A stretch of 64,000 bases of DNA from an uncultured Muribaculaceae bacterium (GTDB taxonomy: Bacteria; Bacteroidota; Bacteroidia; Bacteroidales; Muribaculaceae): contig CAJTZS010000003.1 of assembly GCA_910584055.1 (NCBI GenBank), forward strand, positions 62,001 through 126,000, in the 5' to 3' direction. Each line of letters opens with the position of its first letter. The stretch's first letter is position 1. The position numbers and the translations under genes are program-made. The notes beneath the pieces are model-generated. The model saw only the letters and a program-made list of their open reading frames with translations. It was not told the origin of the DNA and made no database searches. Positions 56,585-64,000 of this stretch are shown piece by piece.

Positions 56585-57019
56585 ATGGCAACGAAAGAAA
56601 ACAAAGGCACACGAGCCTTCAACGACACCATCAAGGCTTATCTTGAAGAGAGAGCCGAGAATGACGCACTATTTGCAGTCAGGTTCGCAAACCCCTCAAA
56701 GTCAGTGGAGGACTGCGTGACCTATATCATCAACCAAGTGAAGAAAAGCGGTTGCAACGGATTTGAGGACGCCGAGATTTACGGCATGGCAGTTCACTAT
56801 TGGGAAGAAAACGAGATTGAGGTTGGCAACCCAATCAACTGCAAGGTGGTGGTAAACCATACGGTAGAACTCACCGAGGAAGAAAAGGAACAGGCACGGC
56901 AGGACGCCATCAACAAACTCCGTGACGAGGAAATGGCAAAAATGCGCAGACCCTCACAGCCGAAGAAAACCACCGAGAAAGAAACCGCAAATGTTCAACC
57001 CAGTCTATTTGACCTCTAA
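56585..57019 (+). CDS. pcfK: PcfK-like protein
   Basis: A 144-residue protein from the ATG at 56585; the frame runs further upstream into the previous gene without supporting a start there. It begins MATKENKGTRAFNDTIKAYLE, has YIINQVKKSGCNGFEDAEIYGMAVHYWEE, and ends in a charged tail with QPSLFDL, which is a clamp-binding-like motif. PcfK is a small protein found next to PcfJ on conjugative elements; its role is unclear but is linked to transfer. It precedes pcfJ by 12 bp. Confidence 0.85.
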   Translation: MATKENKGTRAFNDTIKAYLEERAENDALFAVRFANPSKSVEDCVTYIINQVKKSGCNGFEDAEIYGMAVHYWEENEIEVGNPINCKVVVNHTVELTEEEKEQARQDAINKLRDEEMAKMRRPSQPKKTTEKETANVQPSLFDL

Positions 57020-57031
57020 CACATTACGACT

Positions 57032-58342
57032 ATGAAACCCAAGACCGCAATACAAAGGAAAGTGGCTCAACTCTCAGCCACCTTGCGACCCCTCACCCCT
57101 AAACAGATACAATGGGCATACGACCACTGCGTTGAACATATCGCCTACCGAGCCAAGAGCGGAACAATGACCTGCTCCGACTGCGGACACCAATGGAAAA
57201 GTGGGAACGGCAGTCTATGTGACACCCTCGCAGGTTGCAAATGTCCCCACTGCGGTGCTGAACTCAAAGTGCAGGACACTCGCAAACGGACATTCAGACA
57301 CACGCAATATTTCAGCGTAACCACCACCTACAAAGGCTTTCAGGTAATCAGAGTGTCGCAGTTGCGCTTTGAGAGCAAGAAAGGCGAGCCAATGAAATTC
57401 TACTGCCATGAGGTTGTGCAGCGTTGGATTTCACCCGAAGGGAAGGTAGTGAATATGGCGTTACTCCGAGGATTTCCATTCTTCTATTGTGACCTTTGGG
57501 CATTGGACAGCGAAATGGAGGTACGCCCGAACAACTCCCTATATGACGATGTATGCCAATGGAGCGATGAATATCCTGCAAAGAGATATATCCCCCAACT
57601 CAAACGCAACGGCTTCAACGGTAAATTCTACGGCATTATGCCCGTGACGCTGATGAAGGAACTCCTATCCAATCCACCGGTTGAAACTCTGATGAAAGCC
57701 GGGAAGATAAACGAGATGAAACACTTTATCAACAATCCGGAAAACGGCAGAAAGTATTGGGACTCCTACAAAATCGCAATGCGCCACCGCTACCAAATCA
57801 ACAACCTCTCCCTATGGTTCGACTACCTGCGTATGCTTGACCGATTGGGCAAGGATGTCCGCAACCCCAAGAACATCTGCCCTGCGGATTTCATCAACGC
57901 ACACGACACAATCAGCCGTAAGATTGAGGCTATCCGCAGGCGTGAGCGTGAGGAACAGCAACGCAAAATAAACGAGGAAAGGTTACTCCGAGAAAAGAAG
58001 AATGAAGAAAAGTTCAACACTCTCAAAGCCAAATTCTTCGGATTGGTGATAACCGACAGCGAGATTGAGGTGAAAGTATTGGAGAGCATTGAGGAATATC
58101 TCAATGAAGGTGAAACCCAGCATATCTGCGTATTCTCATCGGAATACTATCTTAAAAAAGACACGTTGGTGTTGTCGGCAAGGATTAACGGCACTATCAT
58201 AGAAACCGTTGAGGTTGACTTGAAGACCCTAAAAGTGGTGCAATGCCACGGCAAGTACAACCAAGACACCGAGTATCACGACCGTATCATAGACCTTGTG
58301 AACTCCAACGCCAAACTAATCCGAGAGAGAATGACTGCCTAA
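57032..58342 (+). CDS. pcfJ: PcfJ-like protein
   Basis: A 436-residue protein. Near the N-terminus it has a Cys-rich segment with two CxxC pairs (CSDCGHQW, CPHCGAEL), probably binding zinc, then a conserved core (KRTFRHTQYFSVTTTYKGFQ, EVVQRWISPEG, RGFPFFYCDLWAL) and a C-terminal coiled region (RRREREEQQRKINEERLL). PcfJ proteins occur on conjugative elements of Gram-positive and Gram-negative bacteria. Function is not settled. It follows PcfK directly. Confidence 0.87.
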   Translation: MKPKTAIQRKVAQLSATLRPLTPKQIQWAYDHCVEHIAYRAKSGTMTCSDCGHQWKSGNGSLCDTLAGCKCPHCGAELKVQDTRKRTFRHTQYFSVTTTYKGFQVIRVSQLRFESKKGEPMKFYCHEVVQRWISPEGKVVNMALLRGFPFFYCDLWALDSEMEVRPNNSLYDDVCQWSDEYPAKRYIPQLKRNGFNGKFYGIMPVTLMKELLSNPPVETLMKAGKINEMKHFINNPENGRKYWDSYKIAMRHRYQINNLSLWFDYLRMLDRLGKDVRNPKNICPADFINAHDTISRKIEAIRRREREEQQRKINEERLLREKKNEEKFNTLKAKFFGLVITDSEIEVKVLESIEEYLNEGETQHICVFSSEYYLKKDTLVLSARINGTIIETVEVDLKTLKVVQCHGKYNQDTEYHDRIIDLVNSNAKLIRERMTA

Positions 58343-58396
58343 ATGTTAACCCGACTACCGATTGAAATATATCGGTAGTCACAAAACCCACCGATT

Positions 58397-58654
58397 ATGA
58401 ACGTGACATTTGAACATACGACAGTAGTCTATGACGACAAGATAGCCGAGGTGCTGATAGGTTTTGTGAACCATATACTTATAGCATACAACGAAGAAAC
58501 ATTAAGGCGATTGGTAGCCGACTATACCGAAAGAACGGCATTTGACAAATACTTCGTCTATGGCTACGGCAGAAACCATCTATGGGTATCGCAAAAGAAA
58601 ATCACCGACCCCGAAAAGGTATTCAATTATCGCATACTGATTGTAAAATTCTAA
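58397..58654 (+). CDS. Small protein of the conjugative element, unknown function
   Basis: An 85-residue protein with no signal peptide. The sequence VLIGFVNHILIAYNEETLRRLVADYTERTAFDKYFVYGYG looks alpha/beta. It lies in the plus-strand accessory operon after PcfJ and before the DUF3873 gene; similar short genes accompany many elements. Not recognised. Confidence 0.6.
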   Translation: MNVTFEHTTVVYDDKIAEVLIGFVNHILIAYNEETLRRLVADYTERTAFDKYFVYGYGRNHLWVSQKKITDPEKVFNYRILIVKF

Positions 58655-58665
58655 AATTCACTGAT

Positions 58666-58875
58666 ATGGCAACGAAAATGACAAGAGACGGTGTATCTAC
58701 CACCGTCAGCGGAGAACAATACGAAAAGTTCTATTCCTCCCACCGAGGTAAAAAGGTCATACGCATAATGTATGATTGGAGAAATCCCGAAACAAACGAA
58801 CTTTTCTCCTGCGTAGCTCCCACTCTCAAAGAGTGCAGACAACGCCGTGATGAATGGCTGAAAAAGAAACTATAA
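58666..58875 (+). CDS. DUF3873-like protein
   Basis: A 69-residue protein from the ATG at 58666. The pattern DGVSTTVSGEQYEKFYSSH, YDWRNPETNELFSCVAPTLKECRQRRDEWL matches DUF3873, a small family restricted to Bacteroidetes conjugative elements. Function unknown. It closes the plus-strand operon, followed by a strong terminator. Confidence 0.75.
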   Translation: MATKMTRDGVSTTVSGEQYEKFYSSHRGKKVIRIMYDWRNPETNELFSCVAPTLKECRQRRDEWLKKKL

Positions 58876-58897
58876 TTGACCTGCCATAGTCAATGTG

Positions 58898-58938
58898 AAA
58901 GGCTGAATGACCTCGTGATGAAGTCATTCAGCCTTTTT
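58898..58938. terminator. Strong bidirectional-type terminator
   Basis: A 14-bp perfect stem (58898-58911 with 58923-58936) and a T-run after it on the plus strand; on the minus strand As give a shorter T-run. It separates the convergent DUF3873 and HEXXH genes. Confidence 0.85.
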
Positions 58939-58979
58939 CGCTCAAAATTTCGGCCGCCACAGGCGGCGATAAAATAGAC

Positions 58980-60242
58980 CTAATTCTGAATAATTGTTTT
59001 ATCGGATAATCTAAAATACCGTAATGCCTCAGTAAAAAGGCACTTCTCGGTTTTATCCCATTGGTTTTCCTTACATTCTATTGATATTTTAGATAATTCT
59101 TCCTGATTTTCTTTACTACAACTTTTATACCATGGACAAATAGTATTTGATTTTCCACATTGAAAACGAATAATCAGAATCTCCAAACTTCTTAAAGTTG
59201 CTGTATCTAAATTTTTAGGGAATATATGGATTTTATCAGATTCCACGAATGGTAAGCCATAATAATTGGTTAATTTATTCTCAAAAAGTTCTCTATTAAA
59301 AATCTCTCCACTAAAAAACATTTCAAGGAACAAGTTCCGGTCATTCGCTACTTCAATCTGAATATTCTCTATAACCTTATTATAATATTGTAAATCATTT
59401 CCAATAGATATTTGCAGATATTTTTTATATCTATCTAAGAAATTAATTAACATTTGTTTAAGCGAAAATTTATTGCCCTCGATAACGACGATATTATTCA
59501 TTATACGCTTATATAAGACGTGCCAATCTGTTATAGAGTCATCCTTTATCACGTATGCACCTTCAATAAATGCAACTCCGGGATTATCATGTTGTAATGC
59601 TCCATAACATAGAGTAACAATCAAGTTTTCATCTTGTTCCGTTGTAACCTTACGCCCTGTTATATATTCAAAAATTTTAATACCTGATAAATATGGAACT
59701 ATATCATGTTGAACAATTGGATTAATTCTTGTTTGAATTATGTGCGCCATAGTTTCTATCACGCAAGTGTAACCGAACTTAAACGCAGATTCCAACGCGA
59801 CATTGTAGTCATAATCATAAGCTCCTATTTCTACGGCAGATTTGTTTTTTCTTGCTTTTGCAATATTTTGAGTAACTATTTCAATATCATCAACAGCACA
59901 ACGGGCAGTTTTATCACCTTTGACTCTATTAAAATAAGCAATATAATCAGCCATGGGAGAACATATAGTGGAGAGATCAATAGGTAATATGATTTCAGCT
60001 TTATTTCTACAATATTCTATGAATAAAATACTTGCACGAGCAAAAGCTGTACATATATTTAATCCAAATAATGTCATTATATGTTGCAAATAATGCACAT
60101 ATTCATGTACAAACTTACCCATATCCACATTAGACAATTCAGATATTGATCGAGAAATATCTCCCTCAATATACATGTGAATATGATTTGTATCGTACTT
60201 GCTGGCAGTGCCATTTAGGTAGTCATAGTCAAATAATTCCAT
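58980..60242 (-). CDS. AT-rich cargo protein with an HEXXH metallopeptidase-like motif
   Basis: A 420-residue protein from the ATG at 60242; a TTG two codons earlier is less likely. The segment KFVHEYVHYLQHIMTLFG contains HEXXH (His46, Glu47, His50), the zinc motif of gluzincin-type peptidases. A second His/Glu-rich spot (CVIETMAHIIQ) might supply a third ligand. The C-terminus has several Cys (CGKSNTICPWYKSC). I recognise no family. The gene is much more AT-rich than the tra genes and is bounded by two terminators, so it looks like separately acquired cargo. Its own -7 box (60246-60253) lies immediately before the start. Confidence 0.65.
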   Translation of the reverse strand: MELFDYDYLNGTASKYDTNHIHMYIEGDISRSISELSNVDMGKFVHEYVHYLQHIMTLFGLNICTAFARASILFIEYCRNKAEIILPIDLSTICSPMADYIAYFNRVKGDKTARCAVDDIEIVTQNIAKARKNKSAVEIGAYDYDYNVALESAFKFGYTCVIETMAHIIQTRINPIVQHDIVPYLSGIKIFEYITGRKVTTEQDENLIVTLCYGALQHDNPGVAFIEGAYVIKDDSITDWHVLYKRIMNNIVVIEGNKFSLKQMLINFLDRYKKYLQISIGNDLQYYNKVIENIQIEVANDRNLFLEMFFSGEIFNRELFENKLTNYYGLPFVESDKIHIFPKNLDTATLRSLEILIIRFQCGKSNTICPWYKSCSKENQEELSKISIECKENQWDKTEKCLFTEALRYFRLSDKTIIQN

Positions 60243-60256
60243 ACGCAAAATTAATC

Positions 60257-60297
60257 AAAAAAAGAAGATTAATCAATAATAACTGACTAATCTTCTT
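60257..60297 (-). terminator. Terminator of the tra operon
   Basis: A 10-bp perfect stem (60262-60271 with 60288-60297) followed on the minus strand by seven Ts. It follows the lysozyme gene by 8 bp. Confidence 0.8.
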
Positions 60298-60304
60298 GTA
60301 GCTA

Positions 60305-60793
60305 TCACTTAGAGAACAAAGTGGCGAACTCGGTCAAGCGGCGTTGGTGGAGTTGTTTGTGAAACTTACCTTTGTAGCGACAGTGGGCGGTGTAGGACTT
60401 GAAGATGTCGCGGTTGCCGGATTTCAGTTTTTTCAGCACGGTGGATTTCTGGACTACGCCGGGTCCGCAGTTGTAGGCGAGGCAAGCGAGAAGAAGGCTG
60501 TCCTTGCCGTACTGGGTGTAGAGGGCACAGAATTTTCTCAGGTCTTTCCGCAGAAGTGCGTCAGCCTGTTTCTCGGTGAGTTGCACACCTCGACGGTATG
60601 GTTCTCCCGGCTGAACTTGGTGCCCATAGCCAACGTATGGCCAATGTCTCGGCTTATGGAGCGTTTCAAATTTCTTGATGATTATCACGGCTCTCTCGAA
60701 TGGCGGCAGATCCATGATGTTTATCTTCCGCCCGGCGGCGTTGCCCACCATGACGGTGAGCAACGCGAGGAACATCAACAGGAGTTTCTTCAT
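60305..60793 (-). CDS. Conjugative-element lysozyme (GH24-like)
   Basis: A 162-residue protein with a signal peptide (LLLMFLALLTVMVGNAAG). It shows IIIKKFETLHKPRHWPYVGYGHQV, the phage-type lysozyme active-site region with the catalytic Glu, and YNCGPGVV. These enzymes locally open peptidoglycan for assembly of the transfer channel. It overlaps the TraQ gene stop by 4 nt and is last in the tra operon. Confidence 0.87.
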   Translation of the reverse strand: MKKLLLMFLALLTVMVGNAAGRKINIMDLPPFERAVIIIKKFETLHKPRHWPYVGYGHQVQPGEPYRRGVQLTEKQADALLRKDLRKFCALYTQYGKDSLLLACLAYNCGPGVVQKSTVLKKLKSGNRDIFKSYTAHCRYKGKFHKQLHQRRLTEFATLFSK

Positions 60794-61293
60794 CGGATAA
60801 CCGGATTTACGGGTGTCACAATCGGACCGGCAATCTTGCCGCCGTCATCATCGCCGCTGTCCTTGCCGTTGAACTCGAAAGTCTGCTCCCACGGGGTAGA
60901 GCCGAAGTTATCCTCAACTACCACAAGGAATTTATGGGCGTCGGCTGATTTGGCTGTGTAGTTCAGTCGGAATGTCTTGCTTTCGAGCAACACACGGTCG
61001 TTGTTGACCAGCACCGGGCCATCAACGAGTTTGAGCGTGCCTTCACCGTCATACTGGAAATAGCGGATTGTGTAGAGGGTGTTGGCATAGTTGCCTTCGG
61101 GGATAATCTCAAAGCGCAGCTCCACGGTCTGCCCCTGCGTGATTTTGTCGGCGAATGGCATCACTTCCACCATGAAGGGATAGGACTGCTGTACGTCGAG
61201 GTCGTCGGAGCATGAAGTGAGGCCGCACACGGCAGCGATTACAAGGGTGAGAATGGCGATAACGCCGAATGATTTTTTATTGGATTTTTTCAT
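60790..61293 (-). CDS. traQ: Conjugative transposon protein TraQ (DUF3872)
   Basis: A 167-residue lipoprotein-like protein: a hydrophobic segment ends LTSC, then a beta domain with YPFMVEVMPFADKITQGQTVELRFEI and EDNFGSTPWEQTFEFNG, matching DUF3872/TraQ. A short Asp/Gly-rich tail follows. It is part of the transfer apparatus in Bacteroidetes elements. It lies 12 bp after TraP and overlaps the lysozyme gene. Confidence 0.85.
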   Translation of the reverse strand: MKKSNKKSFGVIAILTLVIAAVCGLTSCSDDLDVQQSYPFMVEVMPFADKITQGQTVELRFEIIPEGNYANTLYTIRYFQYDGEGTLKLVDGPVLVNNDRVLLESKTFRLNYTAKSADAHKFLVVVEDNFGSTPWEQTFEFNGKDSGDDDGGKIAGPIVTPVNPVIR

Positions 61294-61305
61294 TTTTCGT
61301 ATTTT

Positions 61306-62172
61306 TTAGAGTTTTATTCTTTTTGATTTTTTCGGATTGAGCGACATAAGATAGTCGTTCAGATCCTTGTGATTCGGGTAGAGAGCCGATTTGTCCATTA
61401 CCCTGTCGCCGAACTCGCGTTGAAGTCTGGCGAGTGCGTTTCGCCCTGCCTCATCGTTGTCGAGGTAACACAGGATAAGCGGATAATCCGTTAGAGCCGG
61501 GATAGCCTTGCCGATGTTGGCGACCGAGTTGAGGACGACGGTGTCTGTGCCGTCATTGAAACCGAGGCGTTCAGCCGAAAGAAAGTCTATAAAGCCTTCA
61601 AAGACATTGCACCGGGGATTACCATTATTAATATGGGTGATGTGCTTTGGCGGATAACTCCCTTTGAAGAAGGCGTTTCGCAGTTCAAAACCATGTGCGT
61701 TGTTCTCAAAGCCGATGGCATAAAAGGATTTTCCATGCAACTTGTAATCCACCTGCACACAATAGCGTTGGGCGATGTCGGCGGGTATGCCACGGTTGGC
61801 GAAATAGCGAAAGAGAGCCGGAGATACCAGTTTTGACACCCGCACATCCTCAAATGTCGGTTCTTCCACGAATGGCAGCGGCTTGTAAGGCTCTGCCACG
61901 GGCATATTCATCGTTTCGGCGATATATTTTGCCTGCTCGATGAAGTCTGATTTACCGGAGAGTTGACCCGCAAGGGTGAAAATATCGCCGCCCTCACCCG
62001 TACCAAAATCGTACCATACACCCTTGCCGGGTCGTACATGGAATGACGGTCTGCGCTCGTTGCGGTACGGGGCATAATACCACAGACCCTTGCTGTCGCG
62101 CCCTGTCGGGTCATAGCCGAGGTGATGGAGAAAATCCACGAGGGATATTCCCTTGATAACGTCTATGTCCAT
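61306..62172 (-). CDS. traP: Conjugative transposon DNA primase TraP
   Basis: A 288-residue protein. Residues ~1-85 resemble the zinc-finger-fold N-terminus of DnaG primases without the cysteines (VDFLHHLGYDPTGRD, GLWYYAPYRNERRPSFHV, GDIFTLAGQLSG). A TOPRIM-type domain follows, with NVFEGFIDFLSA and ILCYLDNDEAGRNAL (the DxD-like metal site). It probably primes the transferred strand. Three bases separate it from the duplicated primase-N-like gene upstream. Confidence 0.85.
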   Translation of the reverse strand: MDIDVIKGISLVDFLHHLGYDPTGRDSKGLWYYAPYRNERRPSFHVRPGKGVWYDFGTGEGGDIFTLAGQLSGKSDFIEQAKYIAETMNMPVAEPYKPLPFVEEPTFEDVRVSKLVSPALFRYFANRGIPADIAQRYCVQVDYKLHGKSFYAIGFENNAHGFELRNAFFKGSYPPKHITHINNGNPRCNVFEGFIDFLSAERLGFNDGTDTVVLNSVANIGKAIPALTDYPLILCYLDNDEAGRNALARLQREFGDRVMDKSALYPNHKDLNDYLMSLNPKKSKRIKL

Positions 62173-62175
62173 AGG

Positions 62176-63030
62176 CTAAAACCGCATTTTGCGTTTGGGC
62201 TTGGGCGTCTGTTGCTTGGGCTGTTCTTTCGGCGGCTGTTTTGGCAAACCCGGATCACTGATGGTAAAGCCTATCACCAAAACTTTGGCTCCCGGTCTTT
62301 CATACTTGTCTGTGAACTCGCATGATTTGTATCGCTCCAGATTTTTCATCTGCGTTGCGATATATCTTGTCAGTTCTGCTCGGCTTTCTTTATAGGTAAT
62401 CTCGGCAGCCAGCCTATAAATATCACCGCAGAACAAATCATCCTCAGTGTCATACCAATAGTTCTTTTCAGTATCCACCACGGTTCTTATTGGTTCGCTG
62501 AAAGCATAGGGACAATCAAACATCAGCAGTTTGCCGTCACGTTTAAGAGGTTCAAAACCGATAGCTTTCATGAAATCGACAATGGGGATATTGTTTATGT
62601 CAATTTTTACATCCGGGGATAGCGGTTCAACCTTTGCTGTCACTTTGGGCGTTTCAGGCTTGCCGACGGGCATAGCCACCACAACATTGCCCTCGGCTTC
62701 CTCGCCGTTGGCGGTCACTCCGTAACTTTTTACCTCACGGATATTTTTCATCTGCGTGGCGATGTATAGGTTCAACTCGGAGCGGTTGCAGCTCCCGGTC
62801 AACTCGTAGGCGAGATCATAAATGCCGCCGTAGTATTTTTCGGGTTCTTTGCTGTCGTACCAGCCGTTCTTTTCGGCATCCACCACCATAGTGGCGTTGC
62901 GGTCGGCTGAATACGGGGCATTGTATGTCAGGCGGTTGCCTTCTCTCTTTATAGGCTCATAGCCGAGAGCCTTCATAAAATCCTCCAATGGAAGATTTTT
63001 TATGTCGAGGTCTATCACAATCAATCCCAT
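62176..63030 (-). CDS. Protein with two tandem primase-N-like domains
   Basis: A 284-residue protein containing two copies of a ~95-residue domain (about residues 6-100 and 150-250). Each has the pattern IxxDFMKALGYEP, RLTYNAPY or LLMFDCPY, VVDxEKNxWYD, GxIYxLAxEx, then YIATQMKN, closely similar to the N-terminus of the adjacent TraP. No TOPRIM motif is present. It may bind DNA or regulate the primase. A Pro/Lys-rich tail ends the protein. I do not know an established name. Confidence 0.7.
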   Translation of the reverse strand: MGLIVIDLDIKNLPLEDFMKALGYEPIKREGNRLTYNAPYSADRNATMVVDAEKNGWYDSKEPEKYYGGIYDLAYELTGSCNRSELNLYIATQMKNIREVKSYGVTANGEEAEGNVVVAMPVGKPETPKVTAKVEPLSPDVKIDINNIPIVDFMKAIGFEPLKRDGKLLMFDCPYAFSEPIRTVVDTEKNYWYDTEDDLFCGDIYRLAAEITYKESRAELTRYIATQMKNLERYKSCEFTDKYERPGAKVLVIGFTISDPGLPKQPPKEQPKQQTPKPKRKMRF

Positions 63031-63034
63031 AGGC

Positions 63035-63619
63035 TCATTCTATTATGAATTTGACACCGACACCATACTGCGTATGGAAATGGCCTGTTGAGTTGCCGAA
63101 CACAAACCGCTCTTTTACGTTGGCGGTCAGGGCGATTTTATCCGAGAGATAGAAATCGGCTTGCAGAGTGAGTGCGCCACCATAGATGAAGGCGTCGCCA
63201 TTGTGGAGCGTCGAGCCATCGGGTAAAACCTTATCGCCCCAGTTCACCGTCTCATATCCGCCGAGAGCTGACACGCCGCCATATAGGTGGAATGTCTGCG
63301 AATAGTCGCTGATTAGGTGCAGGTTGTAGCCGACCTCACCCGTGAACTGTGCCACGGGGATACGCCCTTTCTCGCCGTAGGGTTTGCAGATCTGGAGATA
63401 CTCGCCGCCGAAACTCCATGTGTTGGCGTTACCCTTGAACACCGAGTAATAAACCCCGAATGAATAACCGCAGTCGCGGGATTTGCCGGTATAGAAACCG
63501 TCTGCCATGTCAGCCTTGATTTCAACCGCCGACATACCGGGGAGGCATCGCTGGGCCATTGCCTGCCCTGCGAACAGGGCAAGCATGGCAGCGATTATGA
63601 ATATCGCTTTTCTCATCAT
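63035..63619 (-). CDS. traO: Conjugative transposon protein TraO
   Basis: A 194-residue outer-membrane protein with a signal peptide (IIAAMLALFAGQAMAQ). Its barrel-like strands (YSFGVYYSVFKGNANTWSFGGEY, LHLISDYSQTFHLYGGVSAL) end in GVGVKFIIE. It is a conserved component of Bacteroidetes transfer systems. It lies 21 bp after the TraN end and 4 bp before the next gene. Confidence 0.88.
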   Translation of the reverse strand: MMRKAIFIIAAMLALFAGQAMAQRCLPGMSAVEIKADMADGFYTGKSRDCGYSFGVYYSVFKGNANTWSFGGEYLQICKPYGEKGRIPVAQFTGEVGYNLHLISDYSQTFHLYGGVSALGGYETVNWGDKVLPDGSTLHNGDAFIYGGALTLQADFYLSDKIALTANVKERFVFGNSTGHFHTQYGVGVKFIIE

Positions 63620-63640
63620 TGTTAATCTGATTTCTGGATT

Positions 63641-64000
63641 TTACTGAATGGATAACTCATCAATCACGTTGGCTCTCACTATATCCTCATTCTCAACGAC
63701 GAAGGACTGATGGCGACCGCCTTCCTTTTCGGCGACCTCGATAACGAGCTGCTTGTCATCGGGAATTGTGAATTTCTCCAGAGCAAACACCGTTCTCTCG
63801 GACTGCTTGCCACTCACAACGGTTACATAGTTCTGGGCGCGGAGCGGTTCAAGCACCTGCTCCTGCATGGCGGTTCGCTTGATAACCTTCTTATCCACAA
63901 TCTTGAACGATACAAAGTCAATGTCGAATGGGATATTGCTGGTATTCTTGATTTCGGTGTGGAAATACAACAGGCCATTGTTGGCATAGATGGATTTCAG
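63641..64000 (-). CDS. traN: Conjugative transposon protein TraN, 3' part
   Basis: The frame is open to the window edge, so only the last 119 residues are present. They show LYFHTEIKNTSNIPFDIDFVSFKIVDKKVIKRTA, with the core NxSNIPxDID and KxxKRTAxQE of TraN (DUF4138), and the tail ending DELSIQ. TraN is a periplasmic part of the transfer channel. The first part of the protein lies beyond the window. Confidence 0.88.
   Translation of the reverse strand: MKSIYANNGLLYFHTEIKNTSNIPFDIDFVSFKIVDKKVIKRTAMQEQVLEPLRAQNYVTVVSGKQSERTVFALEKFTIPDDKQLVIEVAEKEGGRHQSFVVENEDIVRANVIDELSIQ

Larger units (their letters stand above)
56352..64000. mobile_element. Part of a Bacteroidetes integrative conjugative element
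   Basis: PcfK, PcfJ and DUF3873 genes on the plus strand face a minus-strand block of lysozyme, TraQ, TraP, a primase-N-like protein, TraO and TraN, the typical 3' end of the tra operon of CTnDOT-like elements. The rest lies beyond the window. The left edge is uncertain; the broken integrase at 50814 may or may not belong to it. Confidence 0.8.

Overview
The window looks like a chromosomal segment of a gut-type Bacteroidales (phylum Bacteroidota); a Muribaculaceae-like host is my guess and is not proven. The phylum call rests on a SusC/SusD pair, several promoters of the form TTTG-N20-TAnnTTTG, a GSCFA protein, DUF1016 and PcfJ/PcfK proteins, and a Bacteroidetes-type conjugative transfer module (TraN, TraO, TraP, TraQ).

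Layout. (1) 1-11557, plus strand: a polysaccharide-utilization-type operon with the SusC 3' end, SusD, an endonuclease/exonuclease/phosphatase-fold lipoprotein, a BACON/DUF5689-like lipoprotein, a GH3 glycosidase, a BspA-like leucine-rich-repeat protein, an SGNH esterase and a small lipoprotein. (2) 11.9-19.2 kb: ychF, then minus-strand genes: an ATP-grasp ligase translationally coupled to a GNAT acyltransferase, a polyester-depolymerase-like esterase, an AlbA_2-type protein, a GSCFA protein and a REP-associated tyrosine transposase (RAYT) whose REP palindromes lie inside and beside its own gene. (3) 19.3-23.1 kb: a methionine operon, metY-metX-hom with 4-nt overlaps, behind a Met-rich leader peptide and a terminator/antiterminator. 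(4) 23.2-24.1 kb: three small overlapping genes of the DUF3791/DUF3990 type, resembling a toxin-antitoxin module.

(5) 24.1-49.9 kb, all minus strand: a large aryl-polyene (APE)-type pigment cluster. It begins with an aromatic amino acid ammonia-lyase and runs through a ketoreductase, a ketosynthase, several exported proteins of unknown role, an O-methyltransferase, ACP, LpxL-like acyltransferase, hotdog dehydratase, thioesterase, ketosynthase, ACP, a ketosynthase/chain-length-factor-like fusion, an EamA-like protein, a LolA-like carrier, a second dehydratase, a GT2-acyltransferase fusion, a CrtI-like oxidoreductase, an esterase, a PaaK-like ligase, an MMPL exporter and a CE1-like esterase. 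The genes suggest that an aryl acid is activated, extended by a type II polyketide machine into a conjugated polyene, attached to a lipid and moved to the outer membrane. Two unrelated proteins of the pathway share a C-terminal module, and two ketosynthases carry an extra ketosynthase-like half.

(6) 50.0-64.0 kb: an esterase, then accessory DNA: a tyrosine integrase broken by one TGA, a relic of an AlbA_2-type gene, a DUF1016 nuclease gene containing in-frame palindromes, a complete AlbA_2-type gene, two gene-poor stretches of about 0.65-0.7 kb, and part of an integrative conjugative element (small membrane protein, PcfK, PcfJ, DUF3873, an AT-rich HEXXH cargo gene, lysozyme, TraQ, TraP, a duplicated primase-N-like protein, TraO and partial TraN). 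No tRNA, rRNA or CRISPR array was seen. All assignments are by eye, from motifs and gene context.
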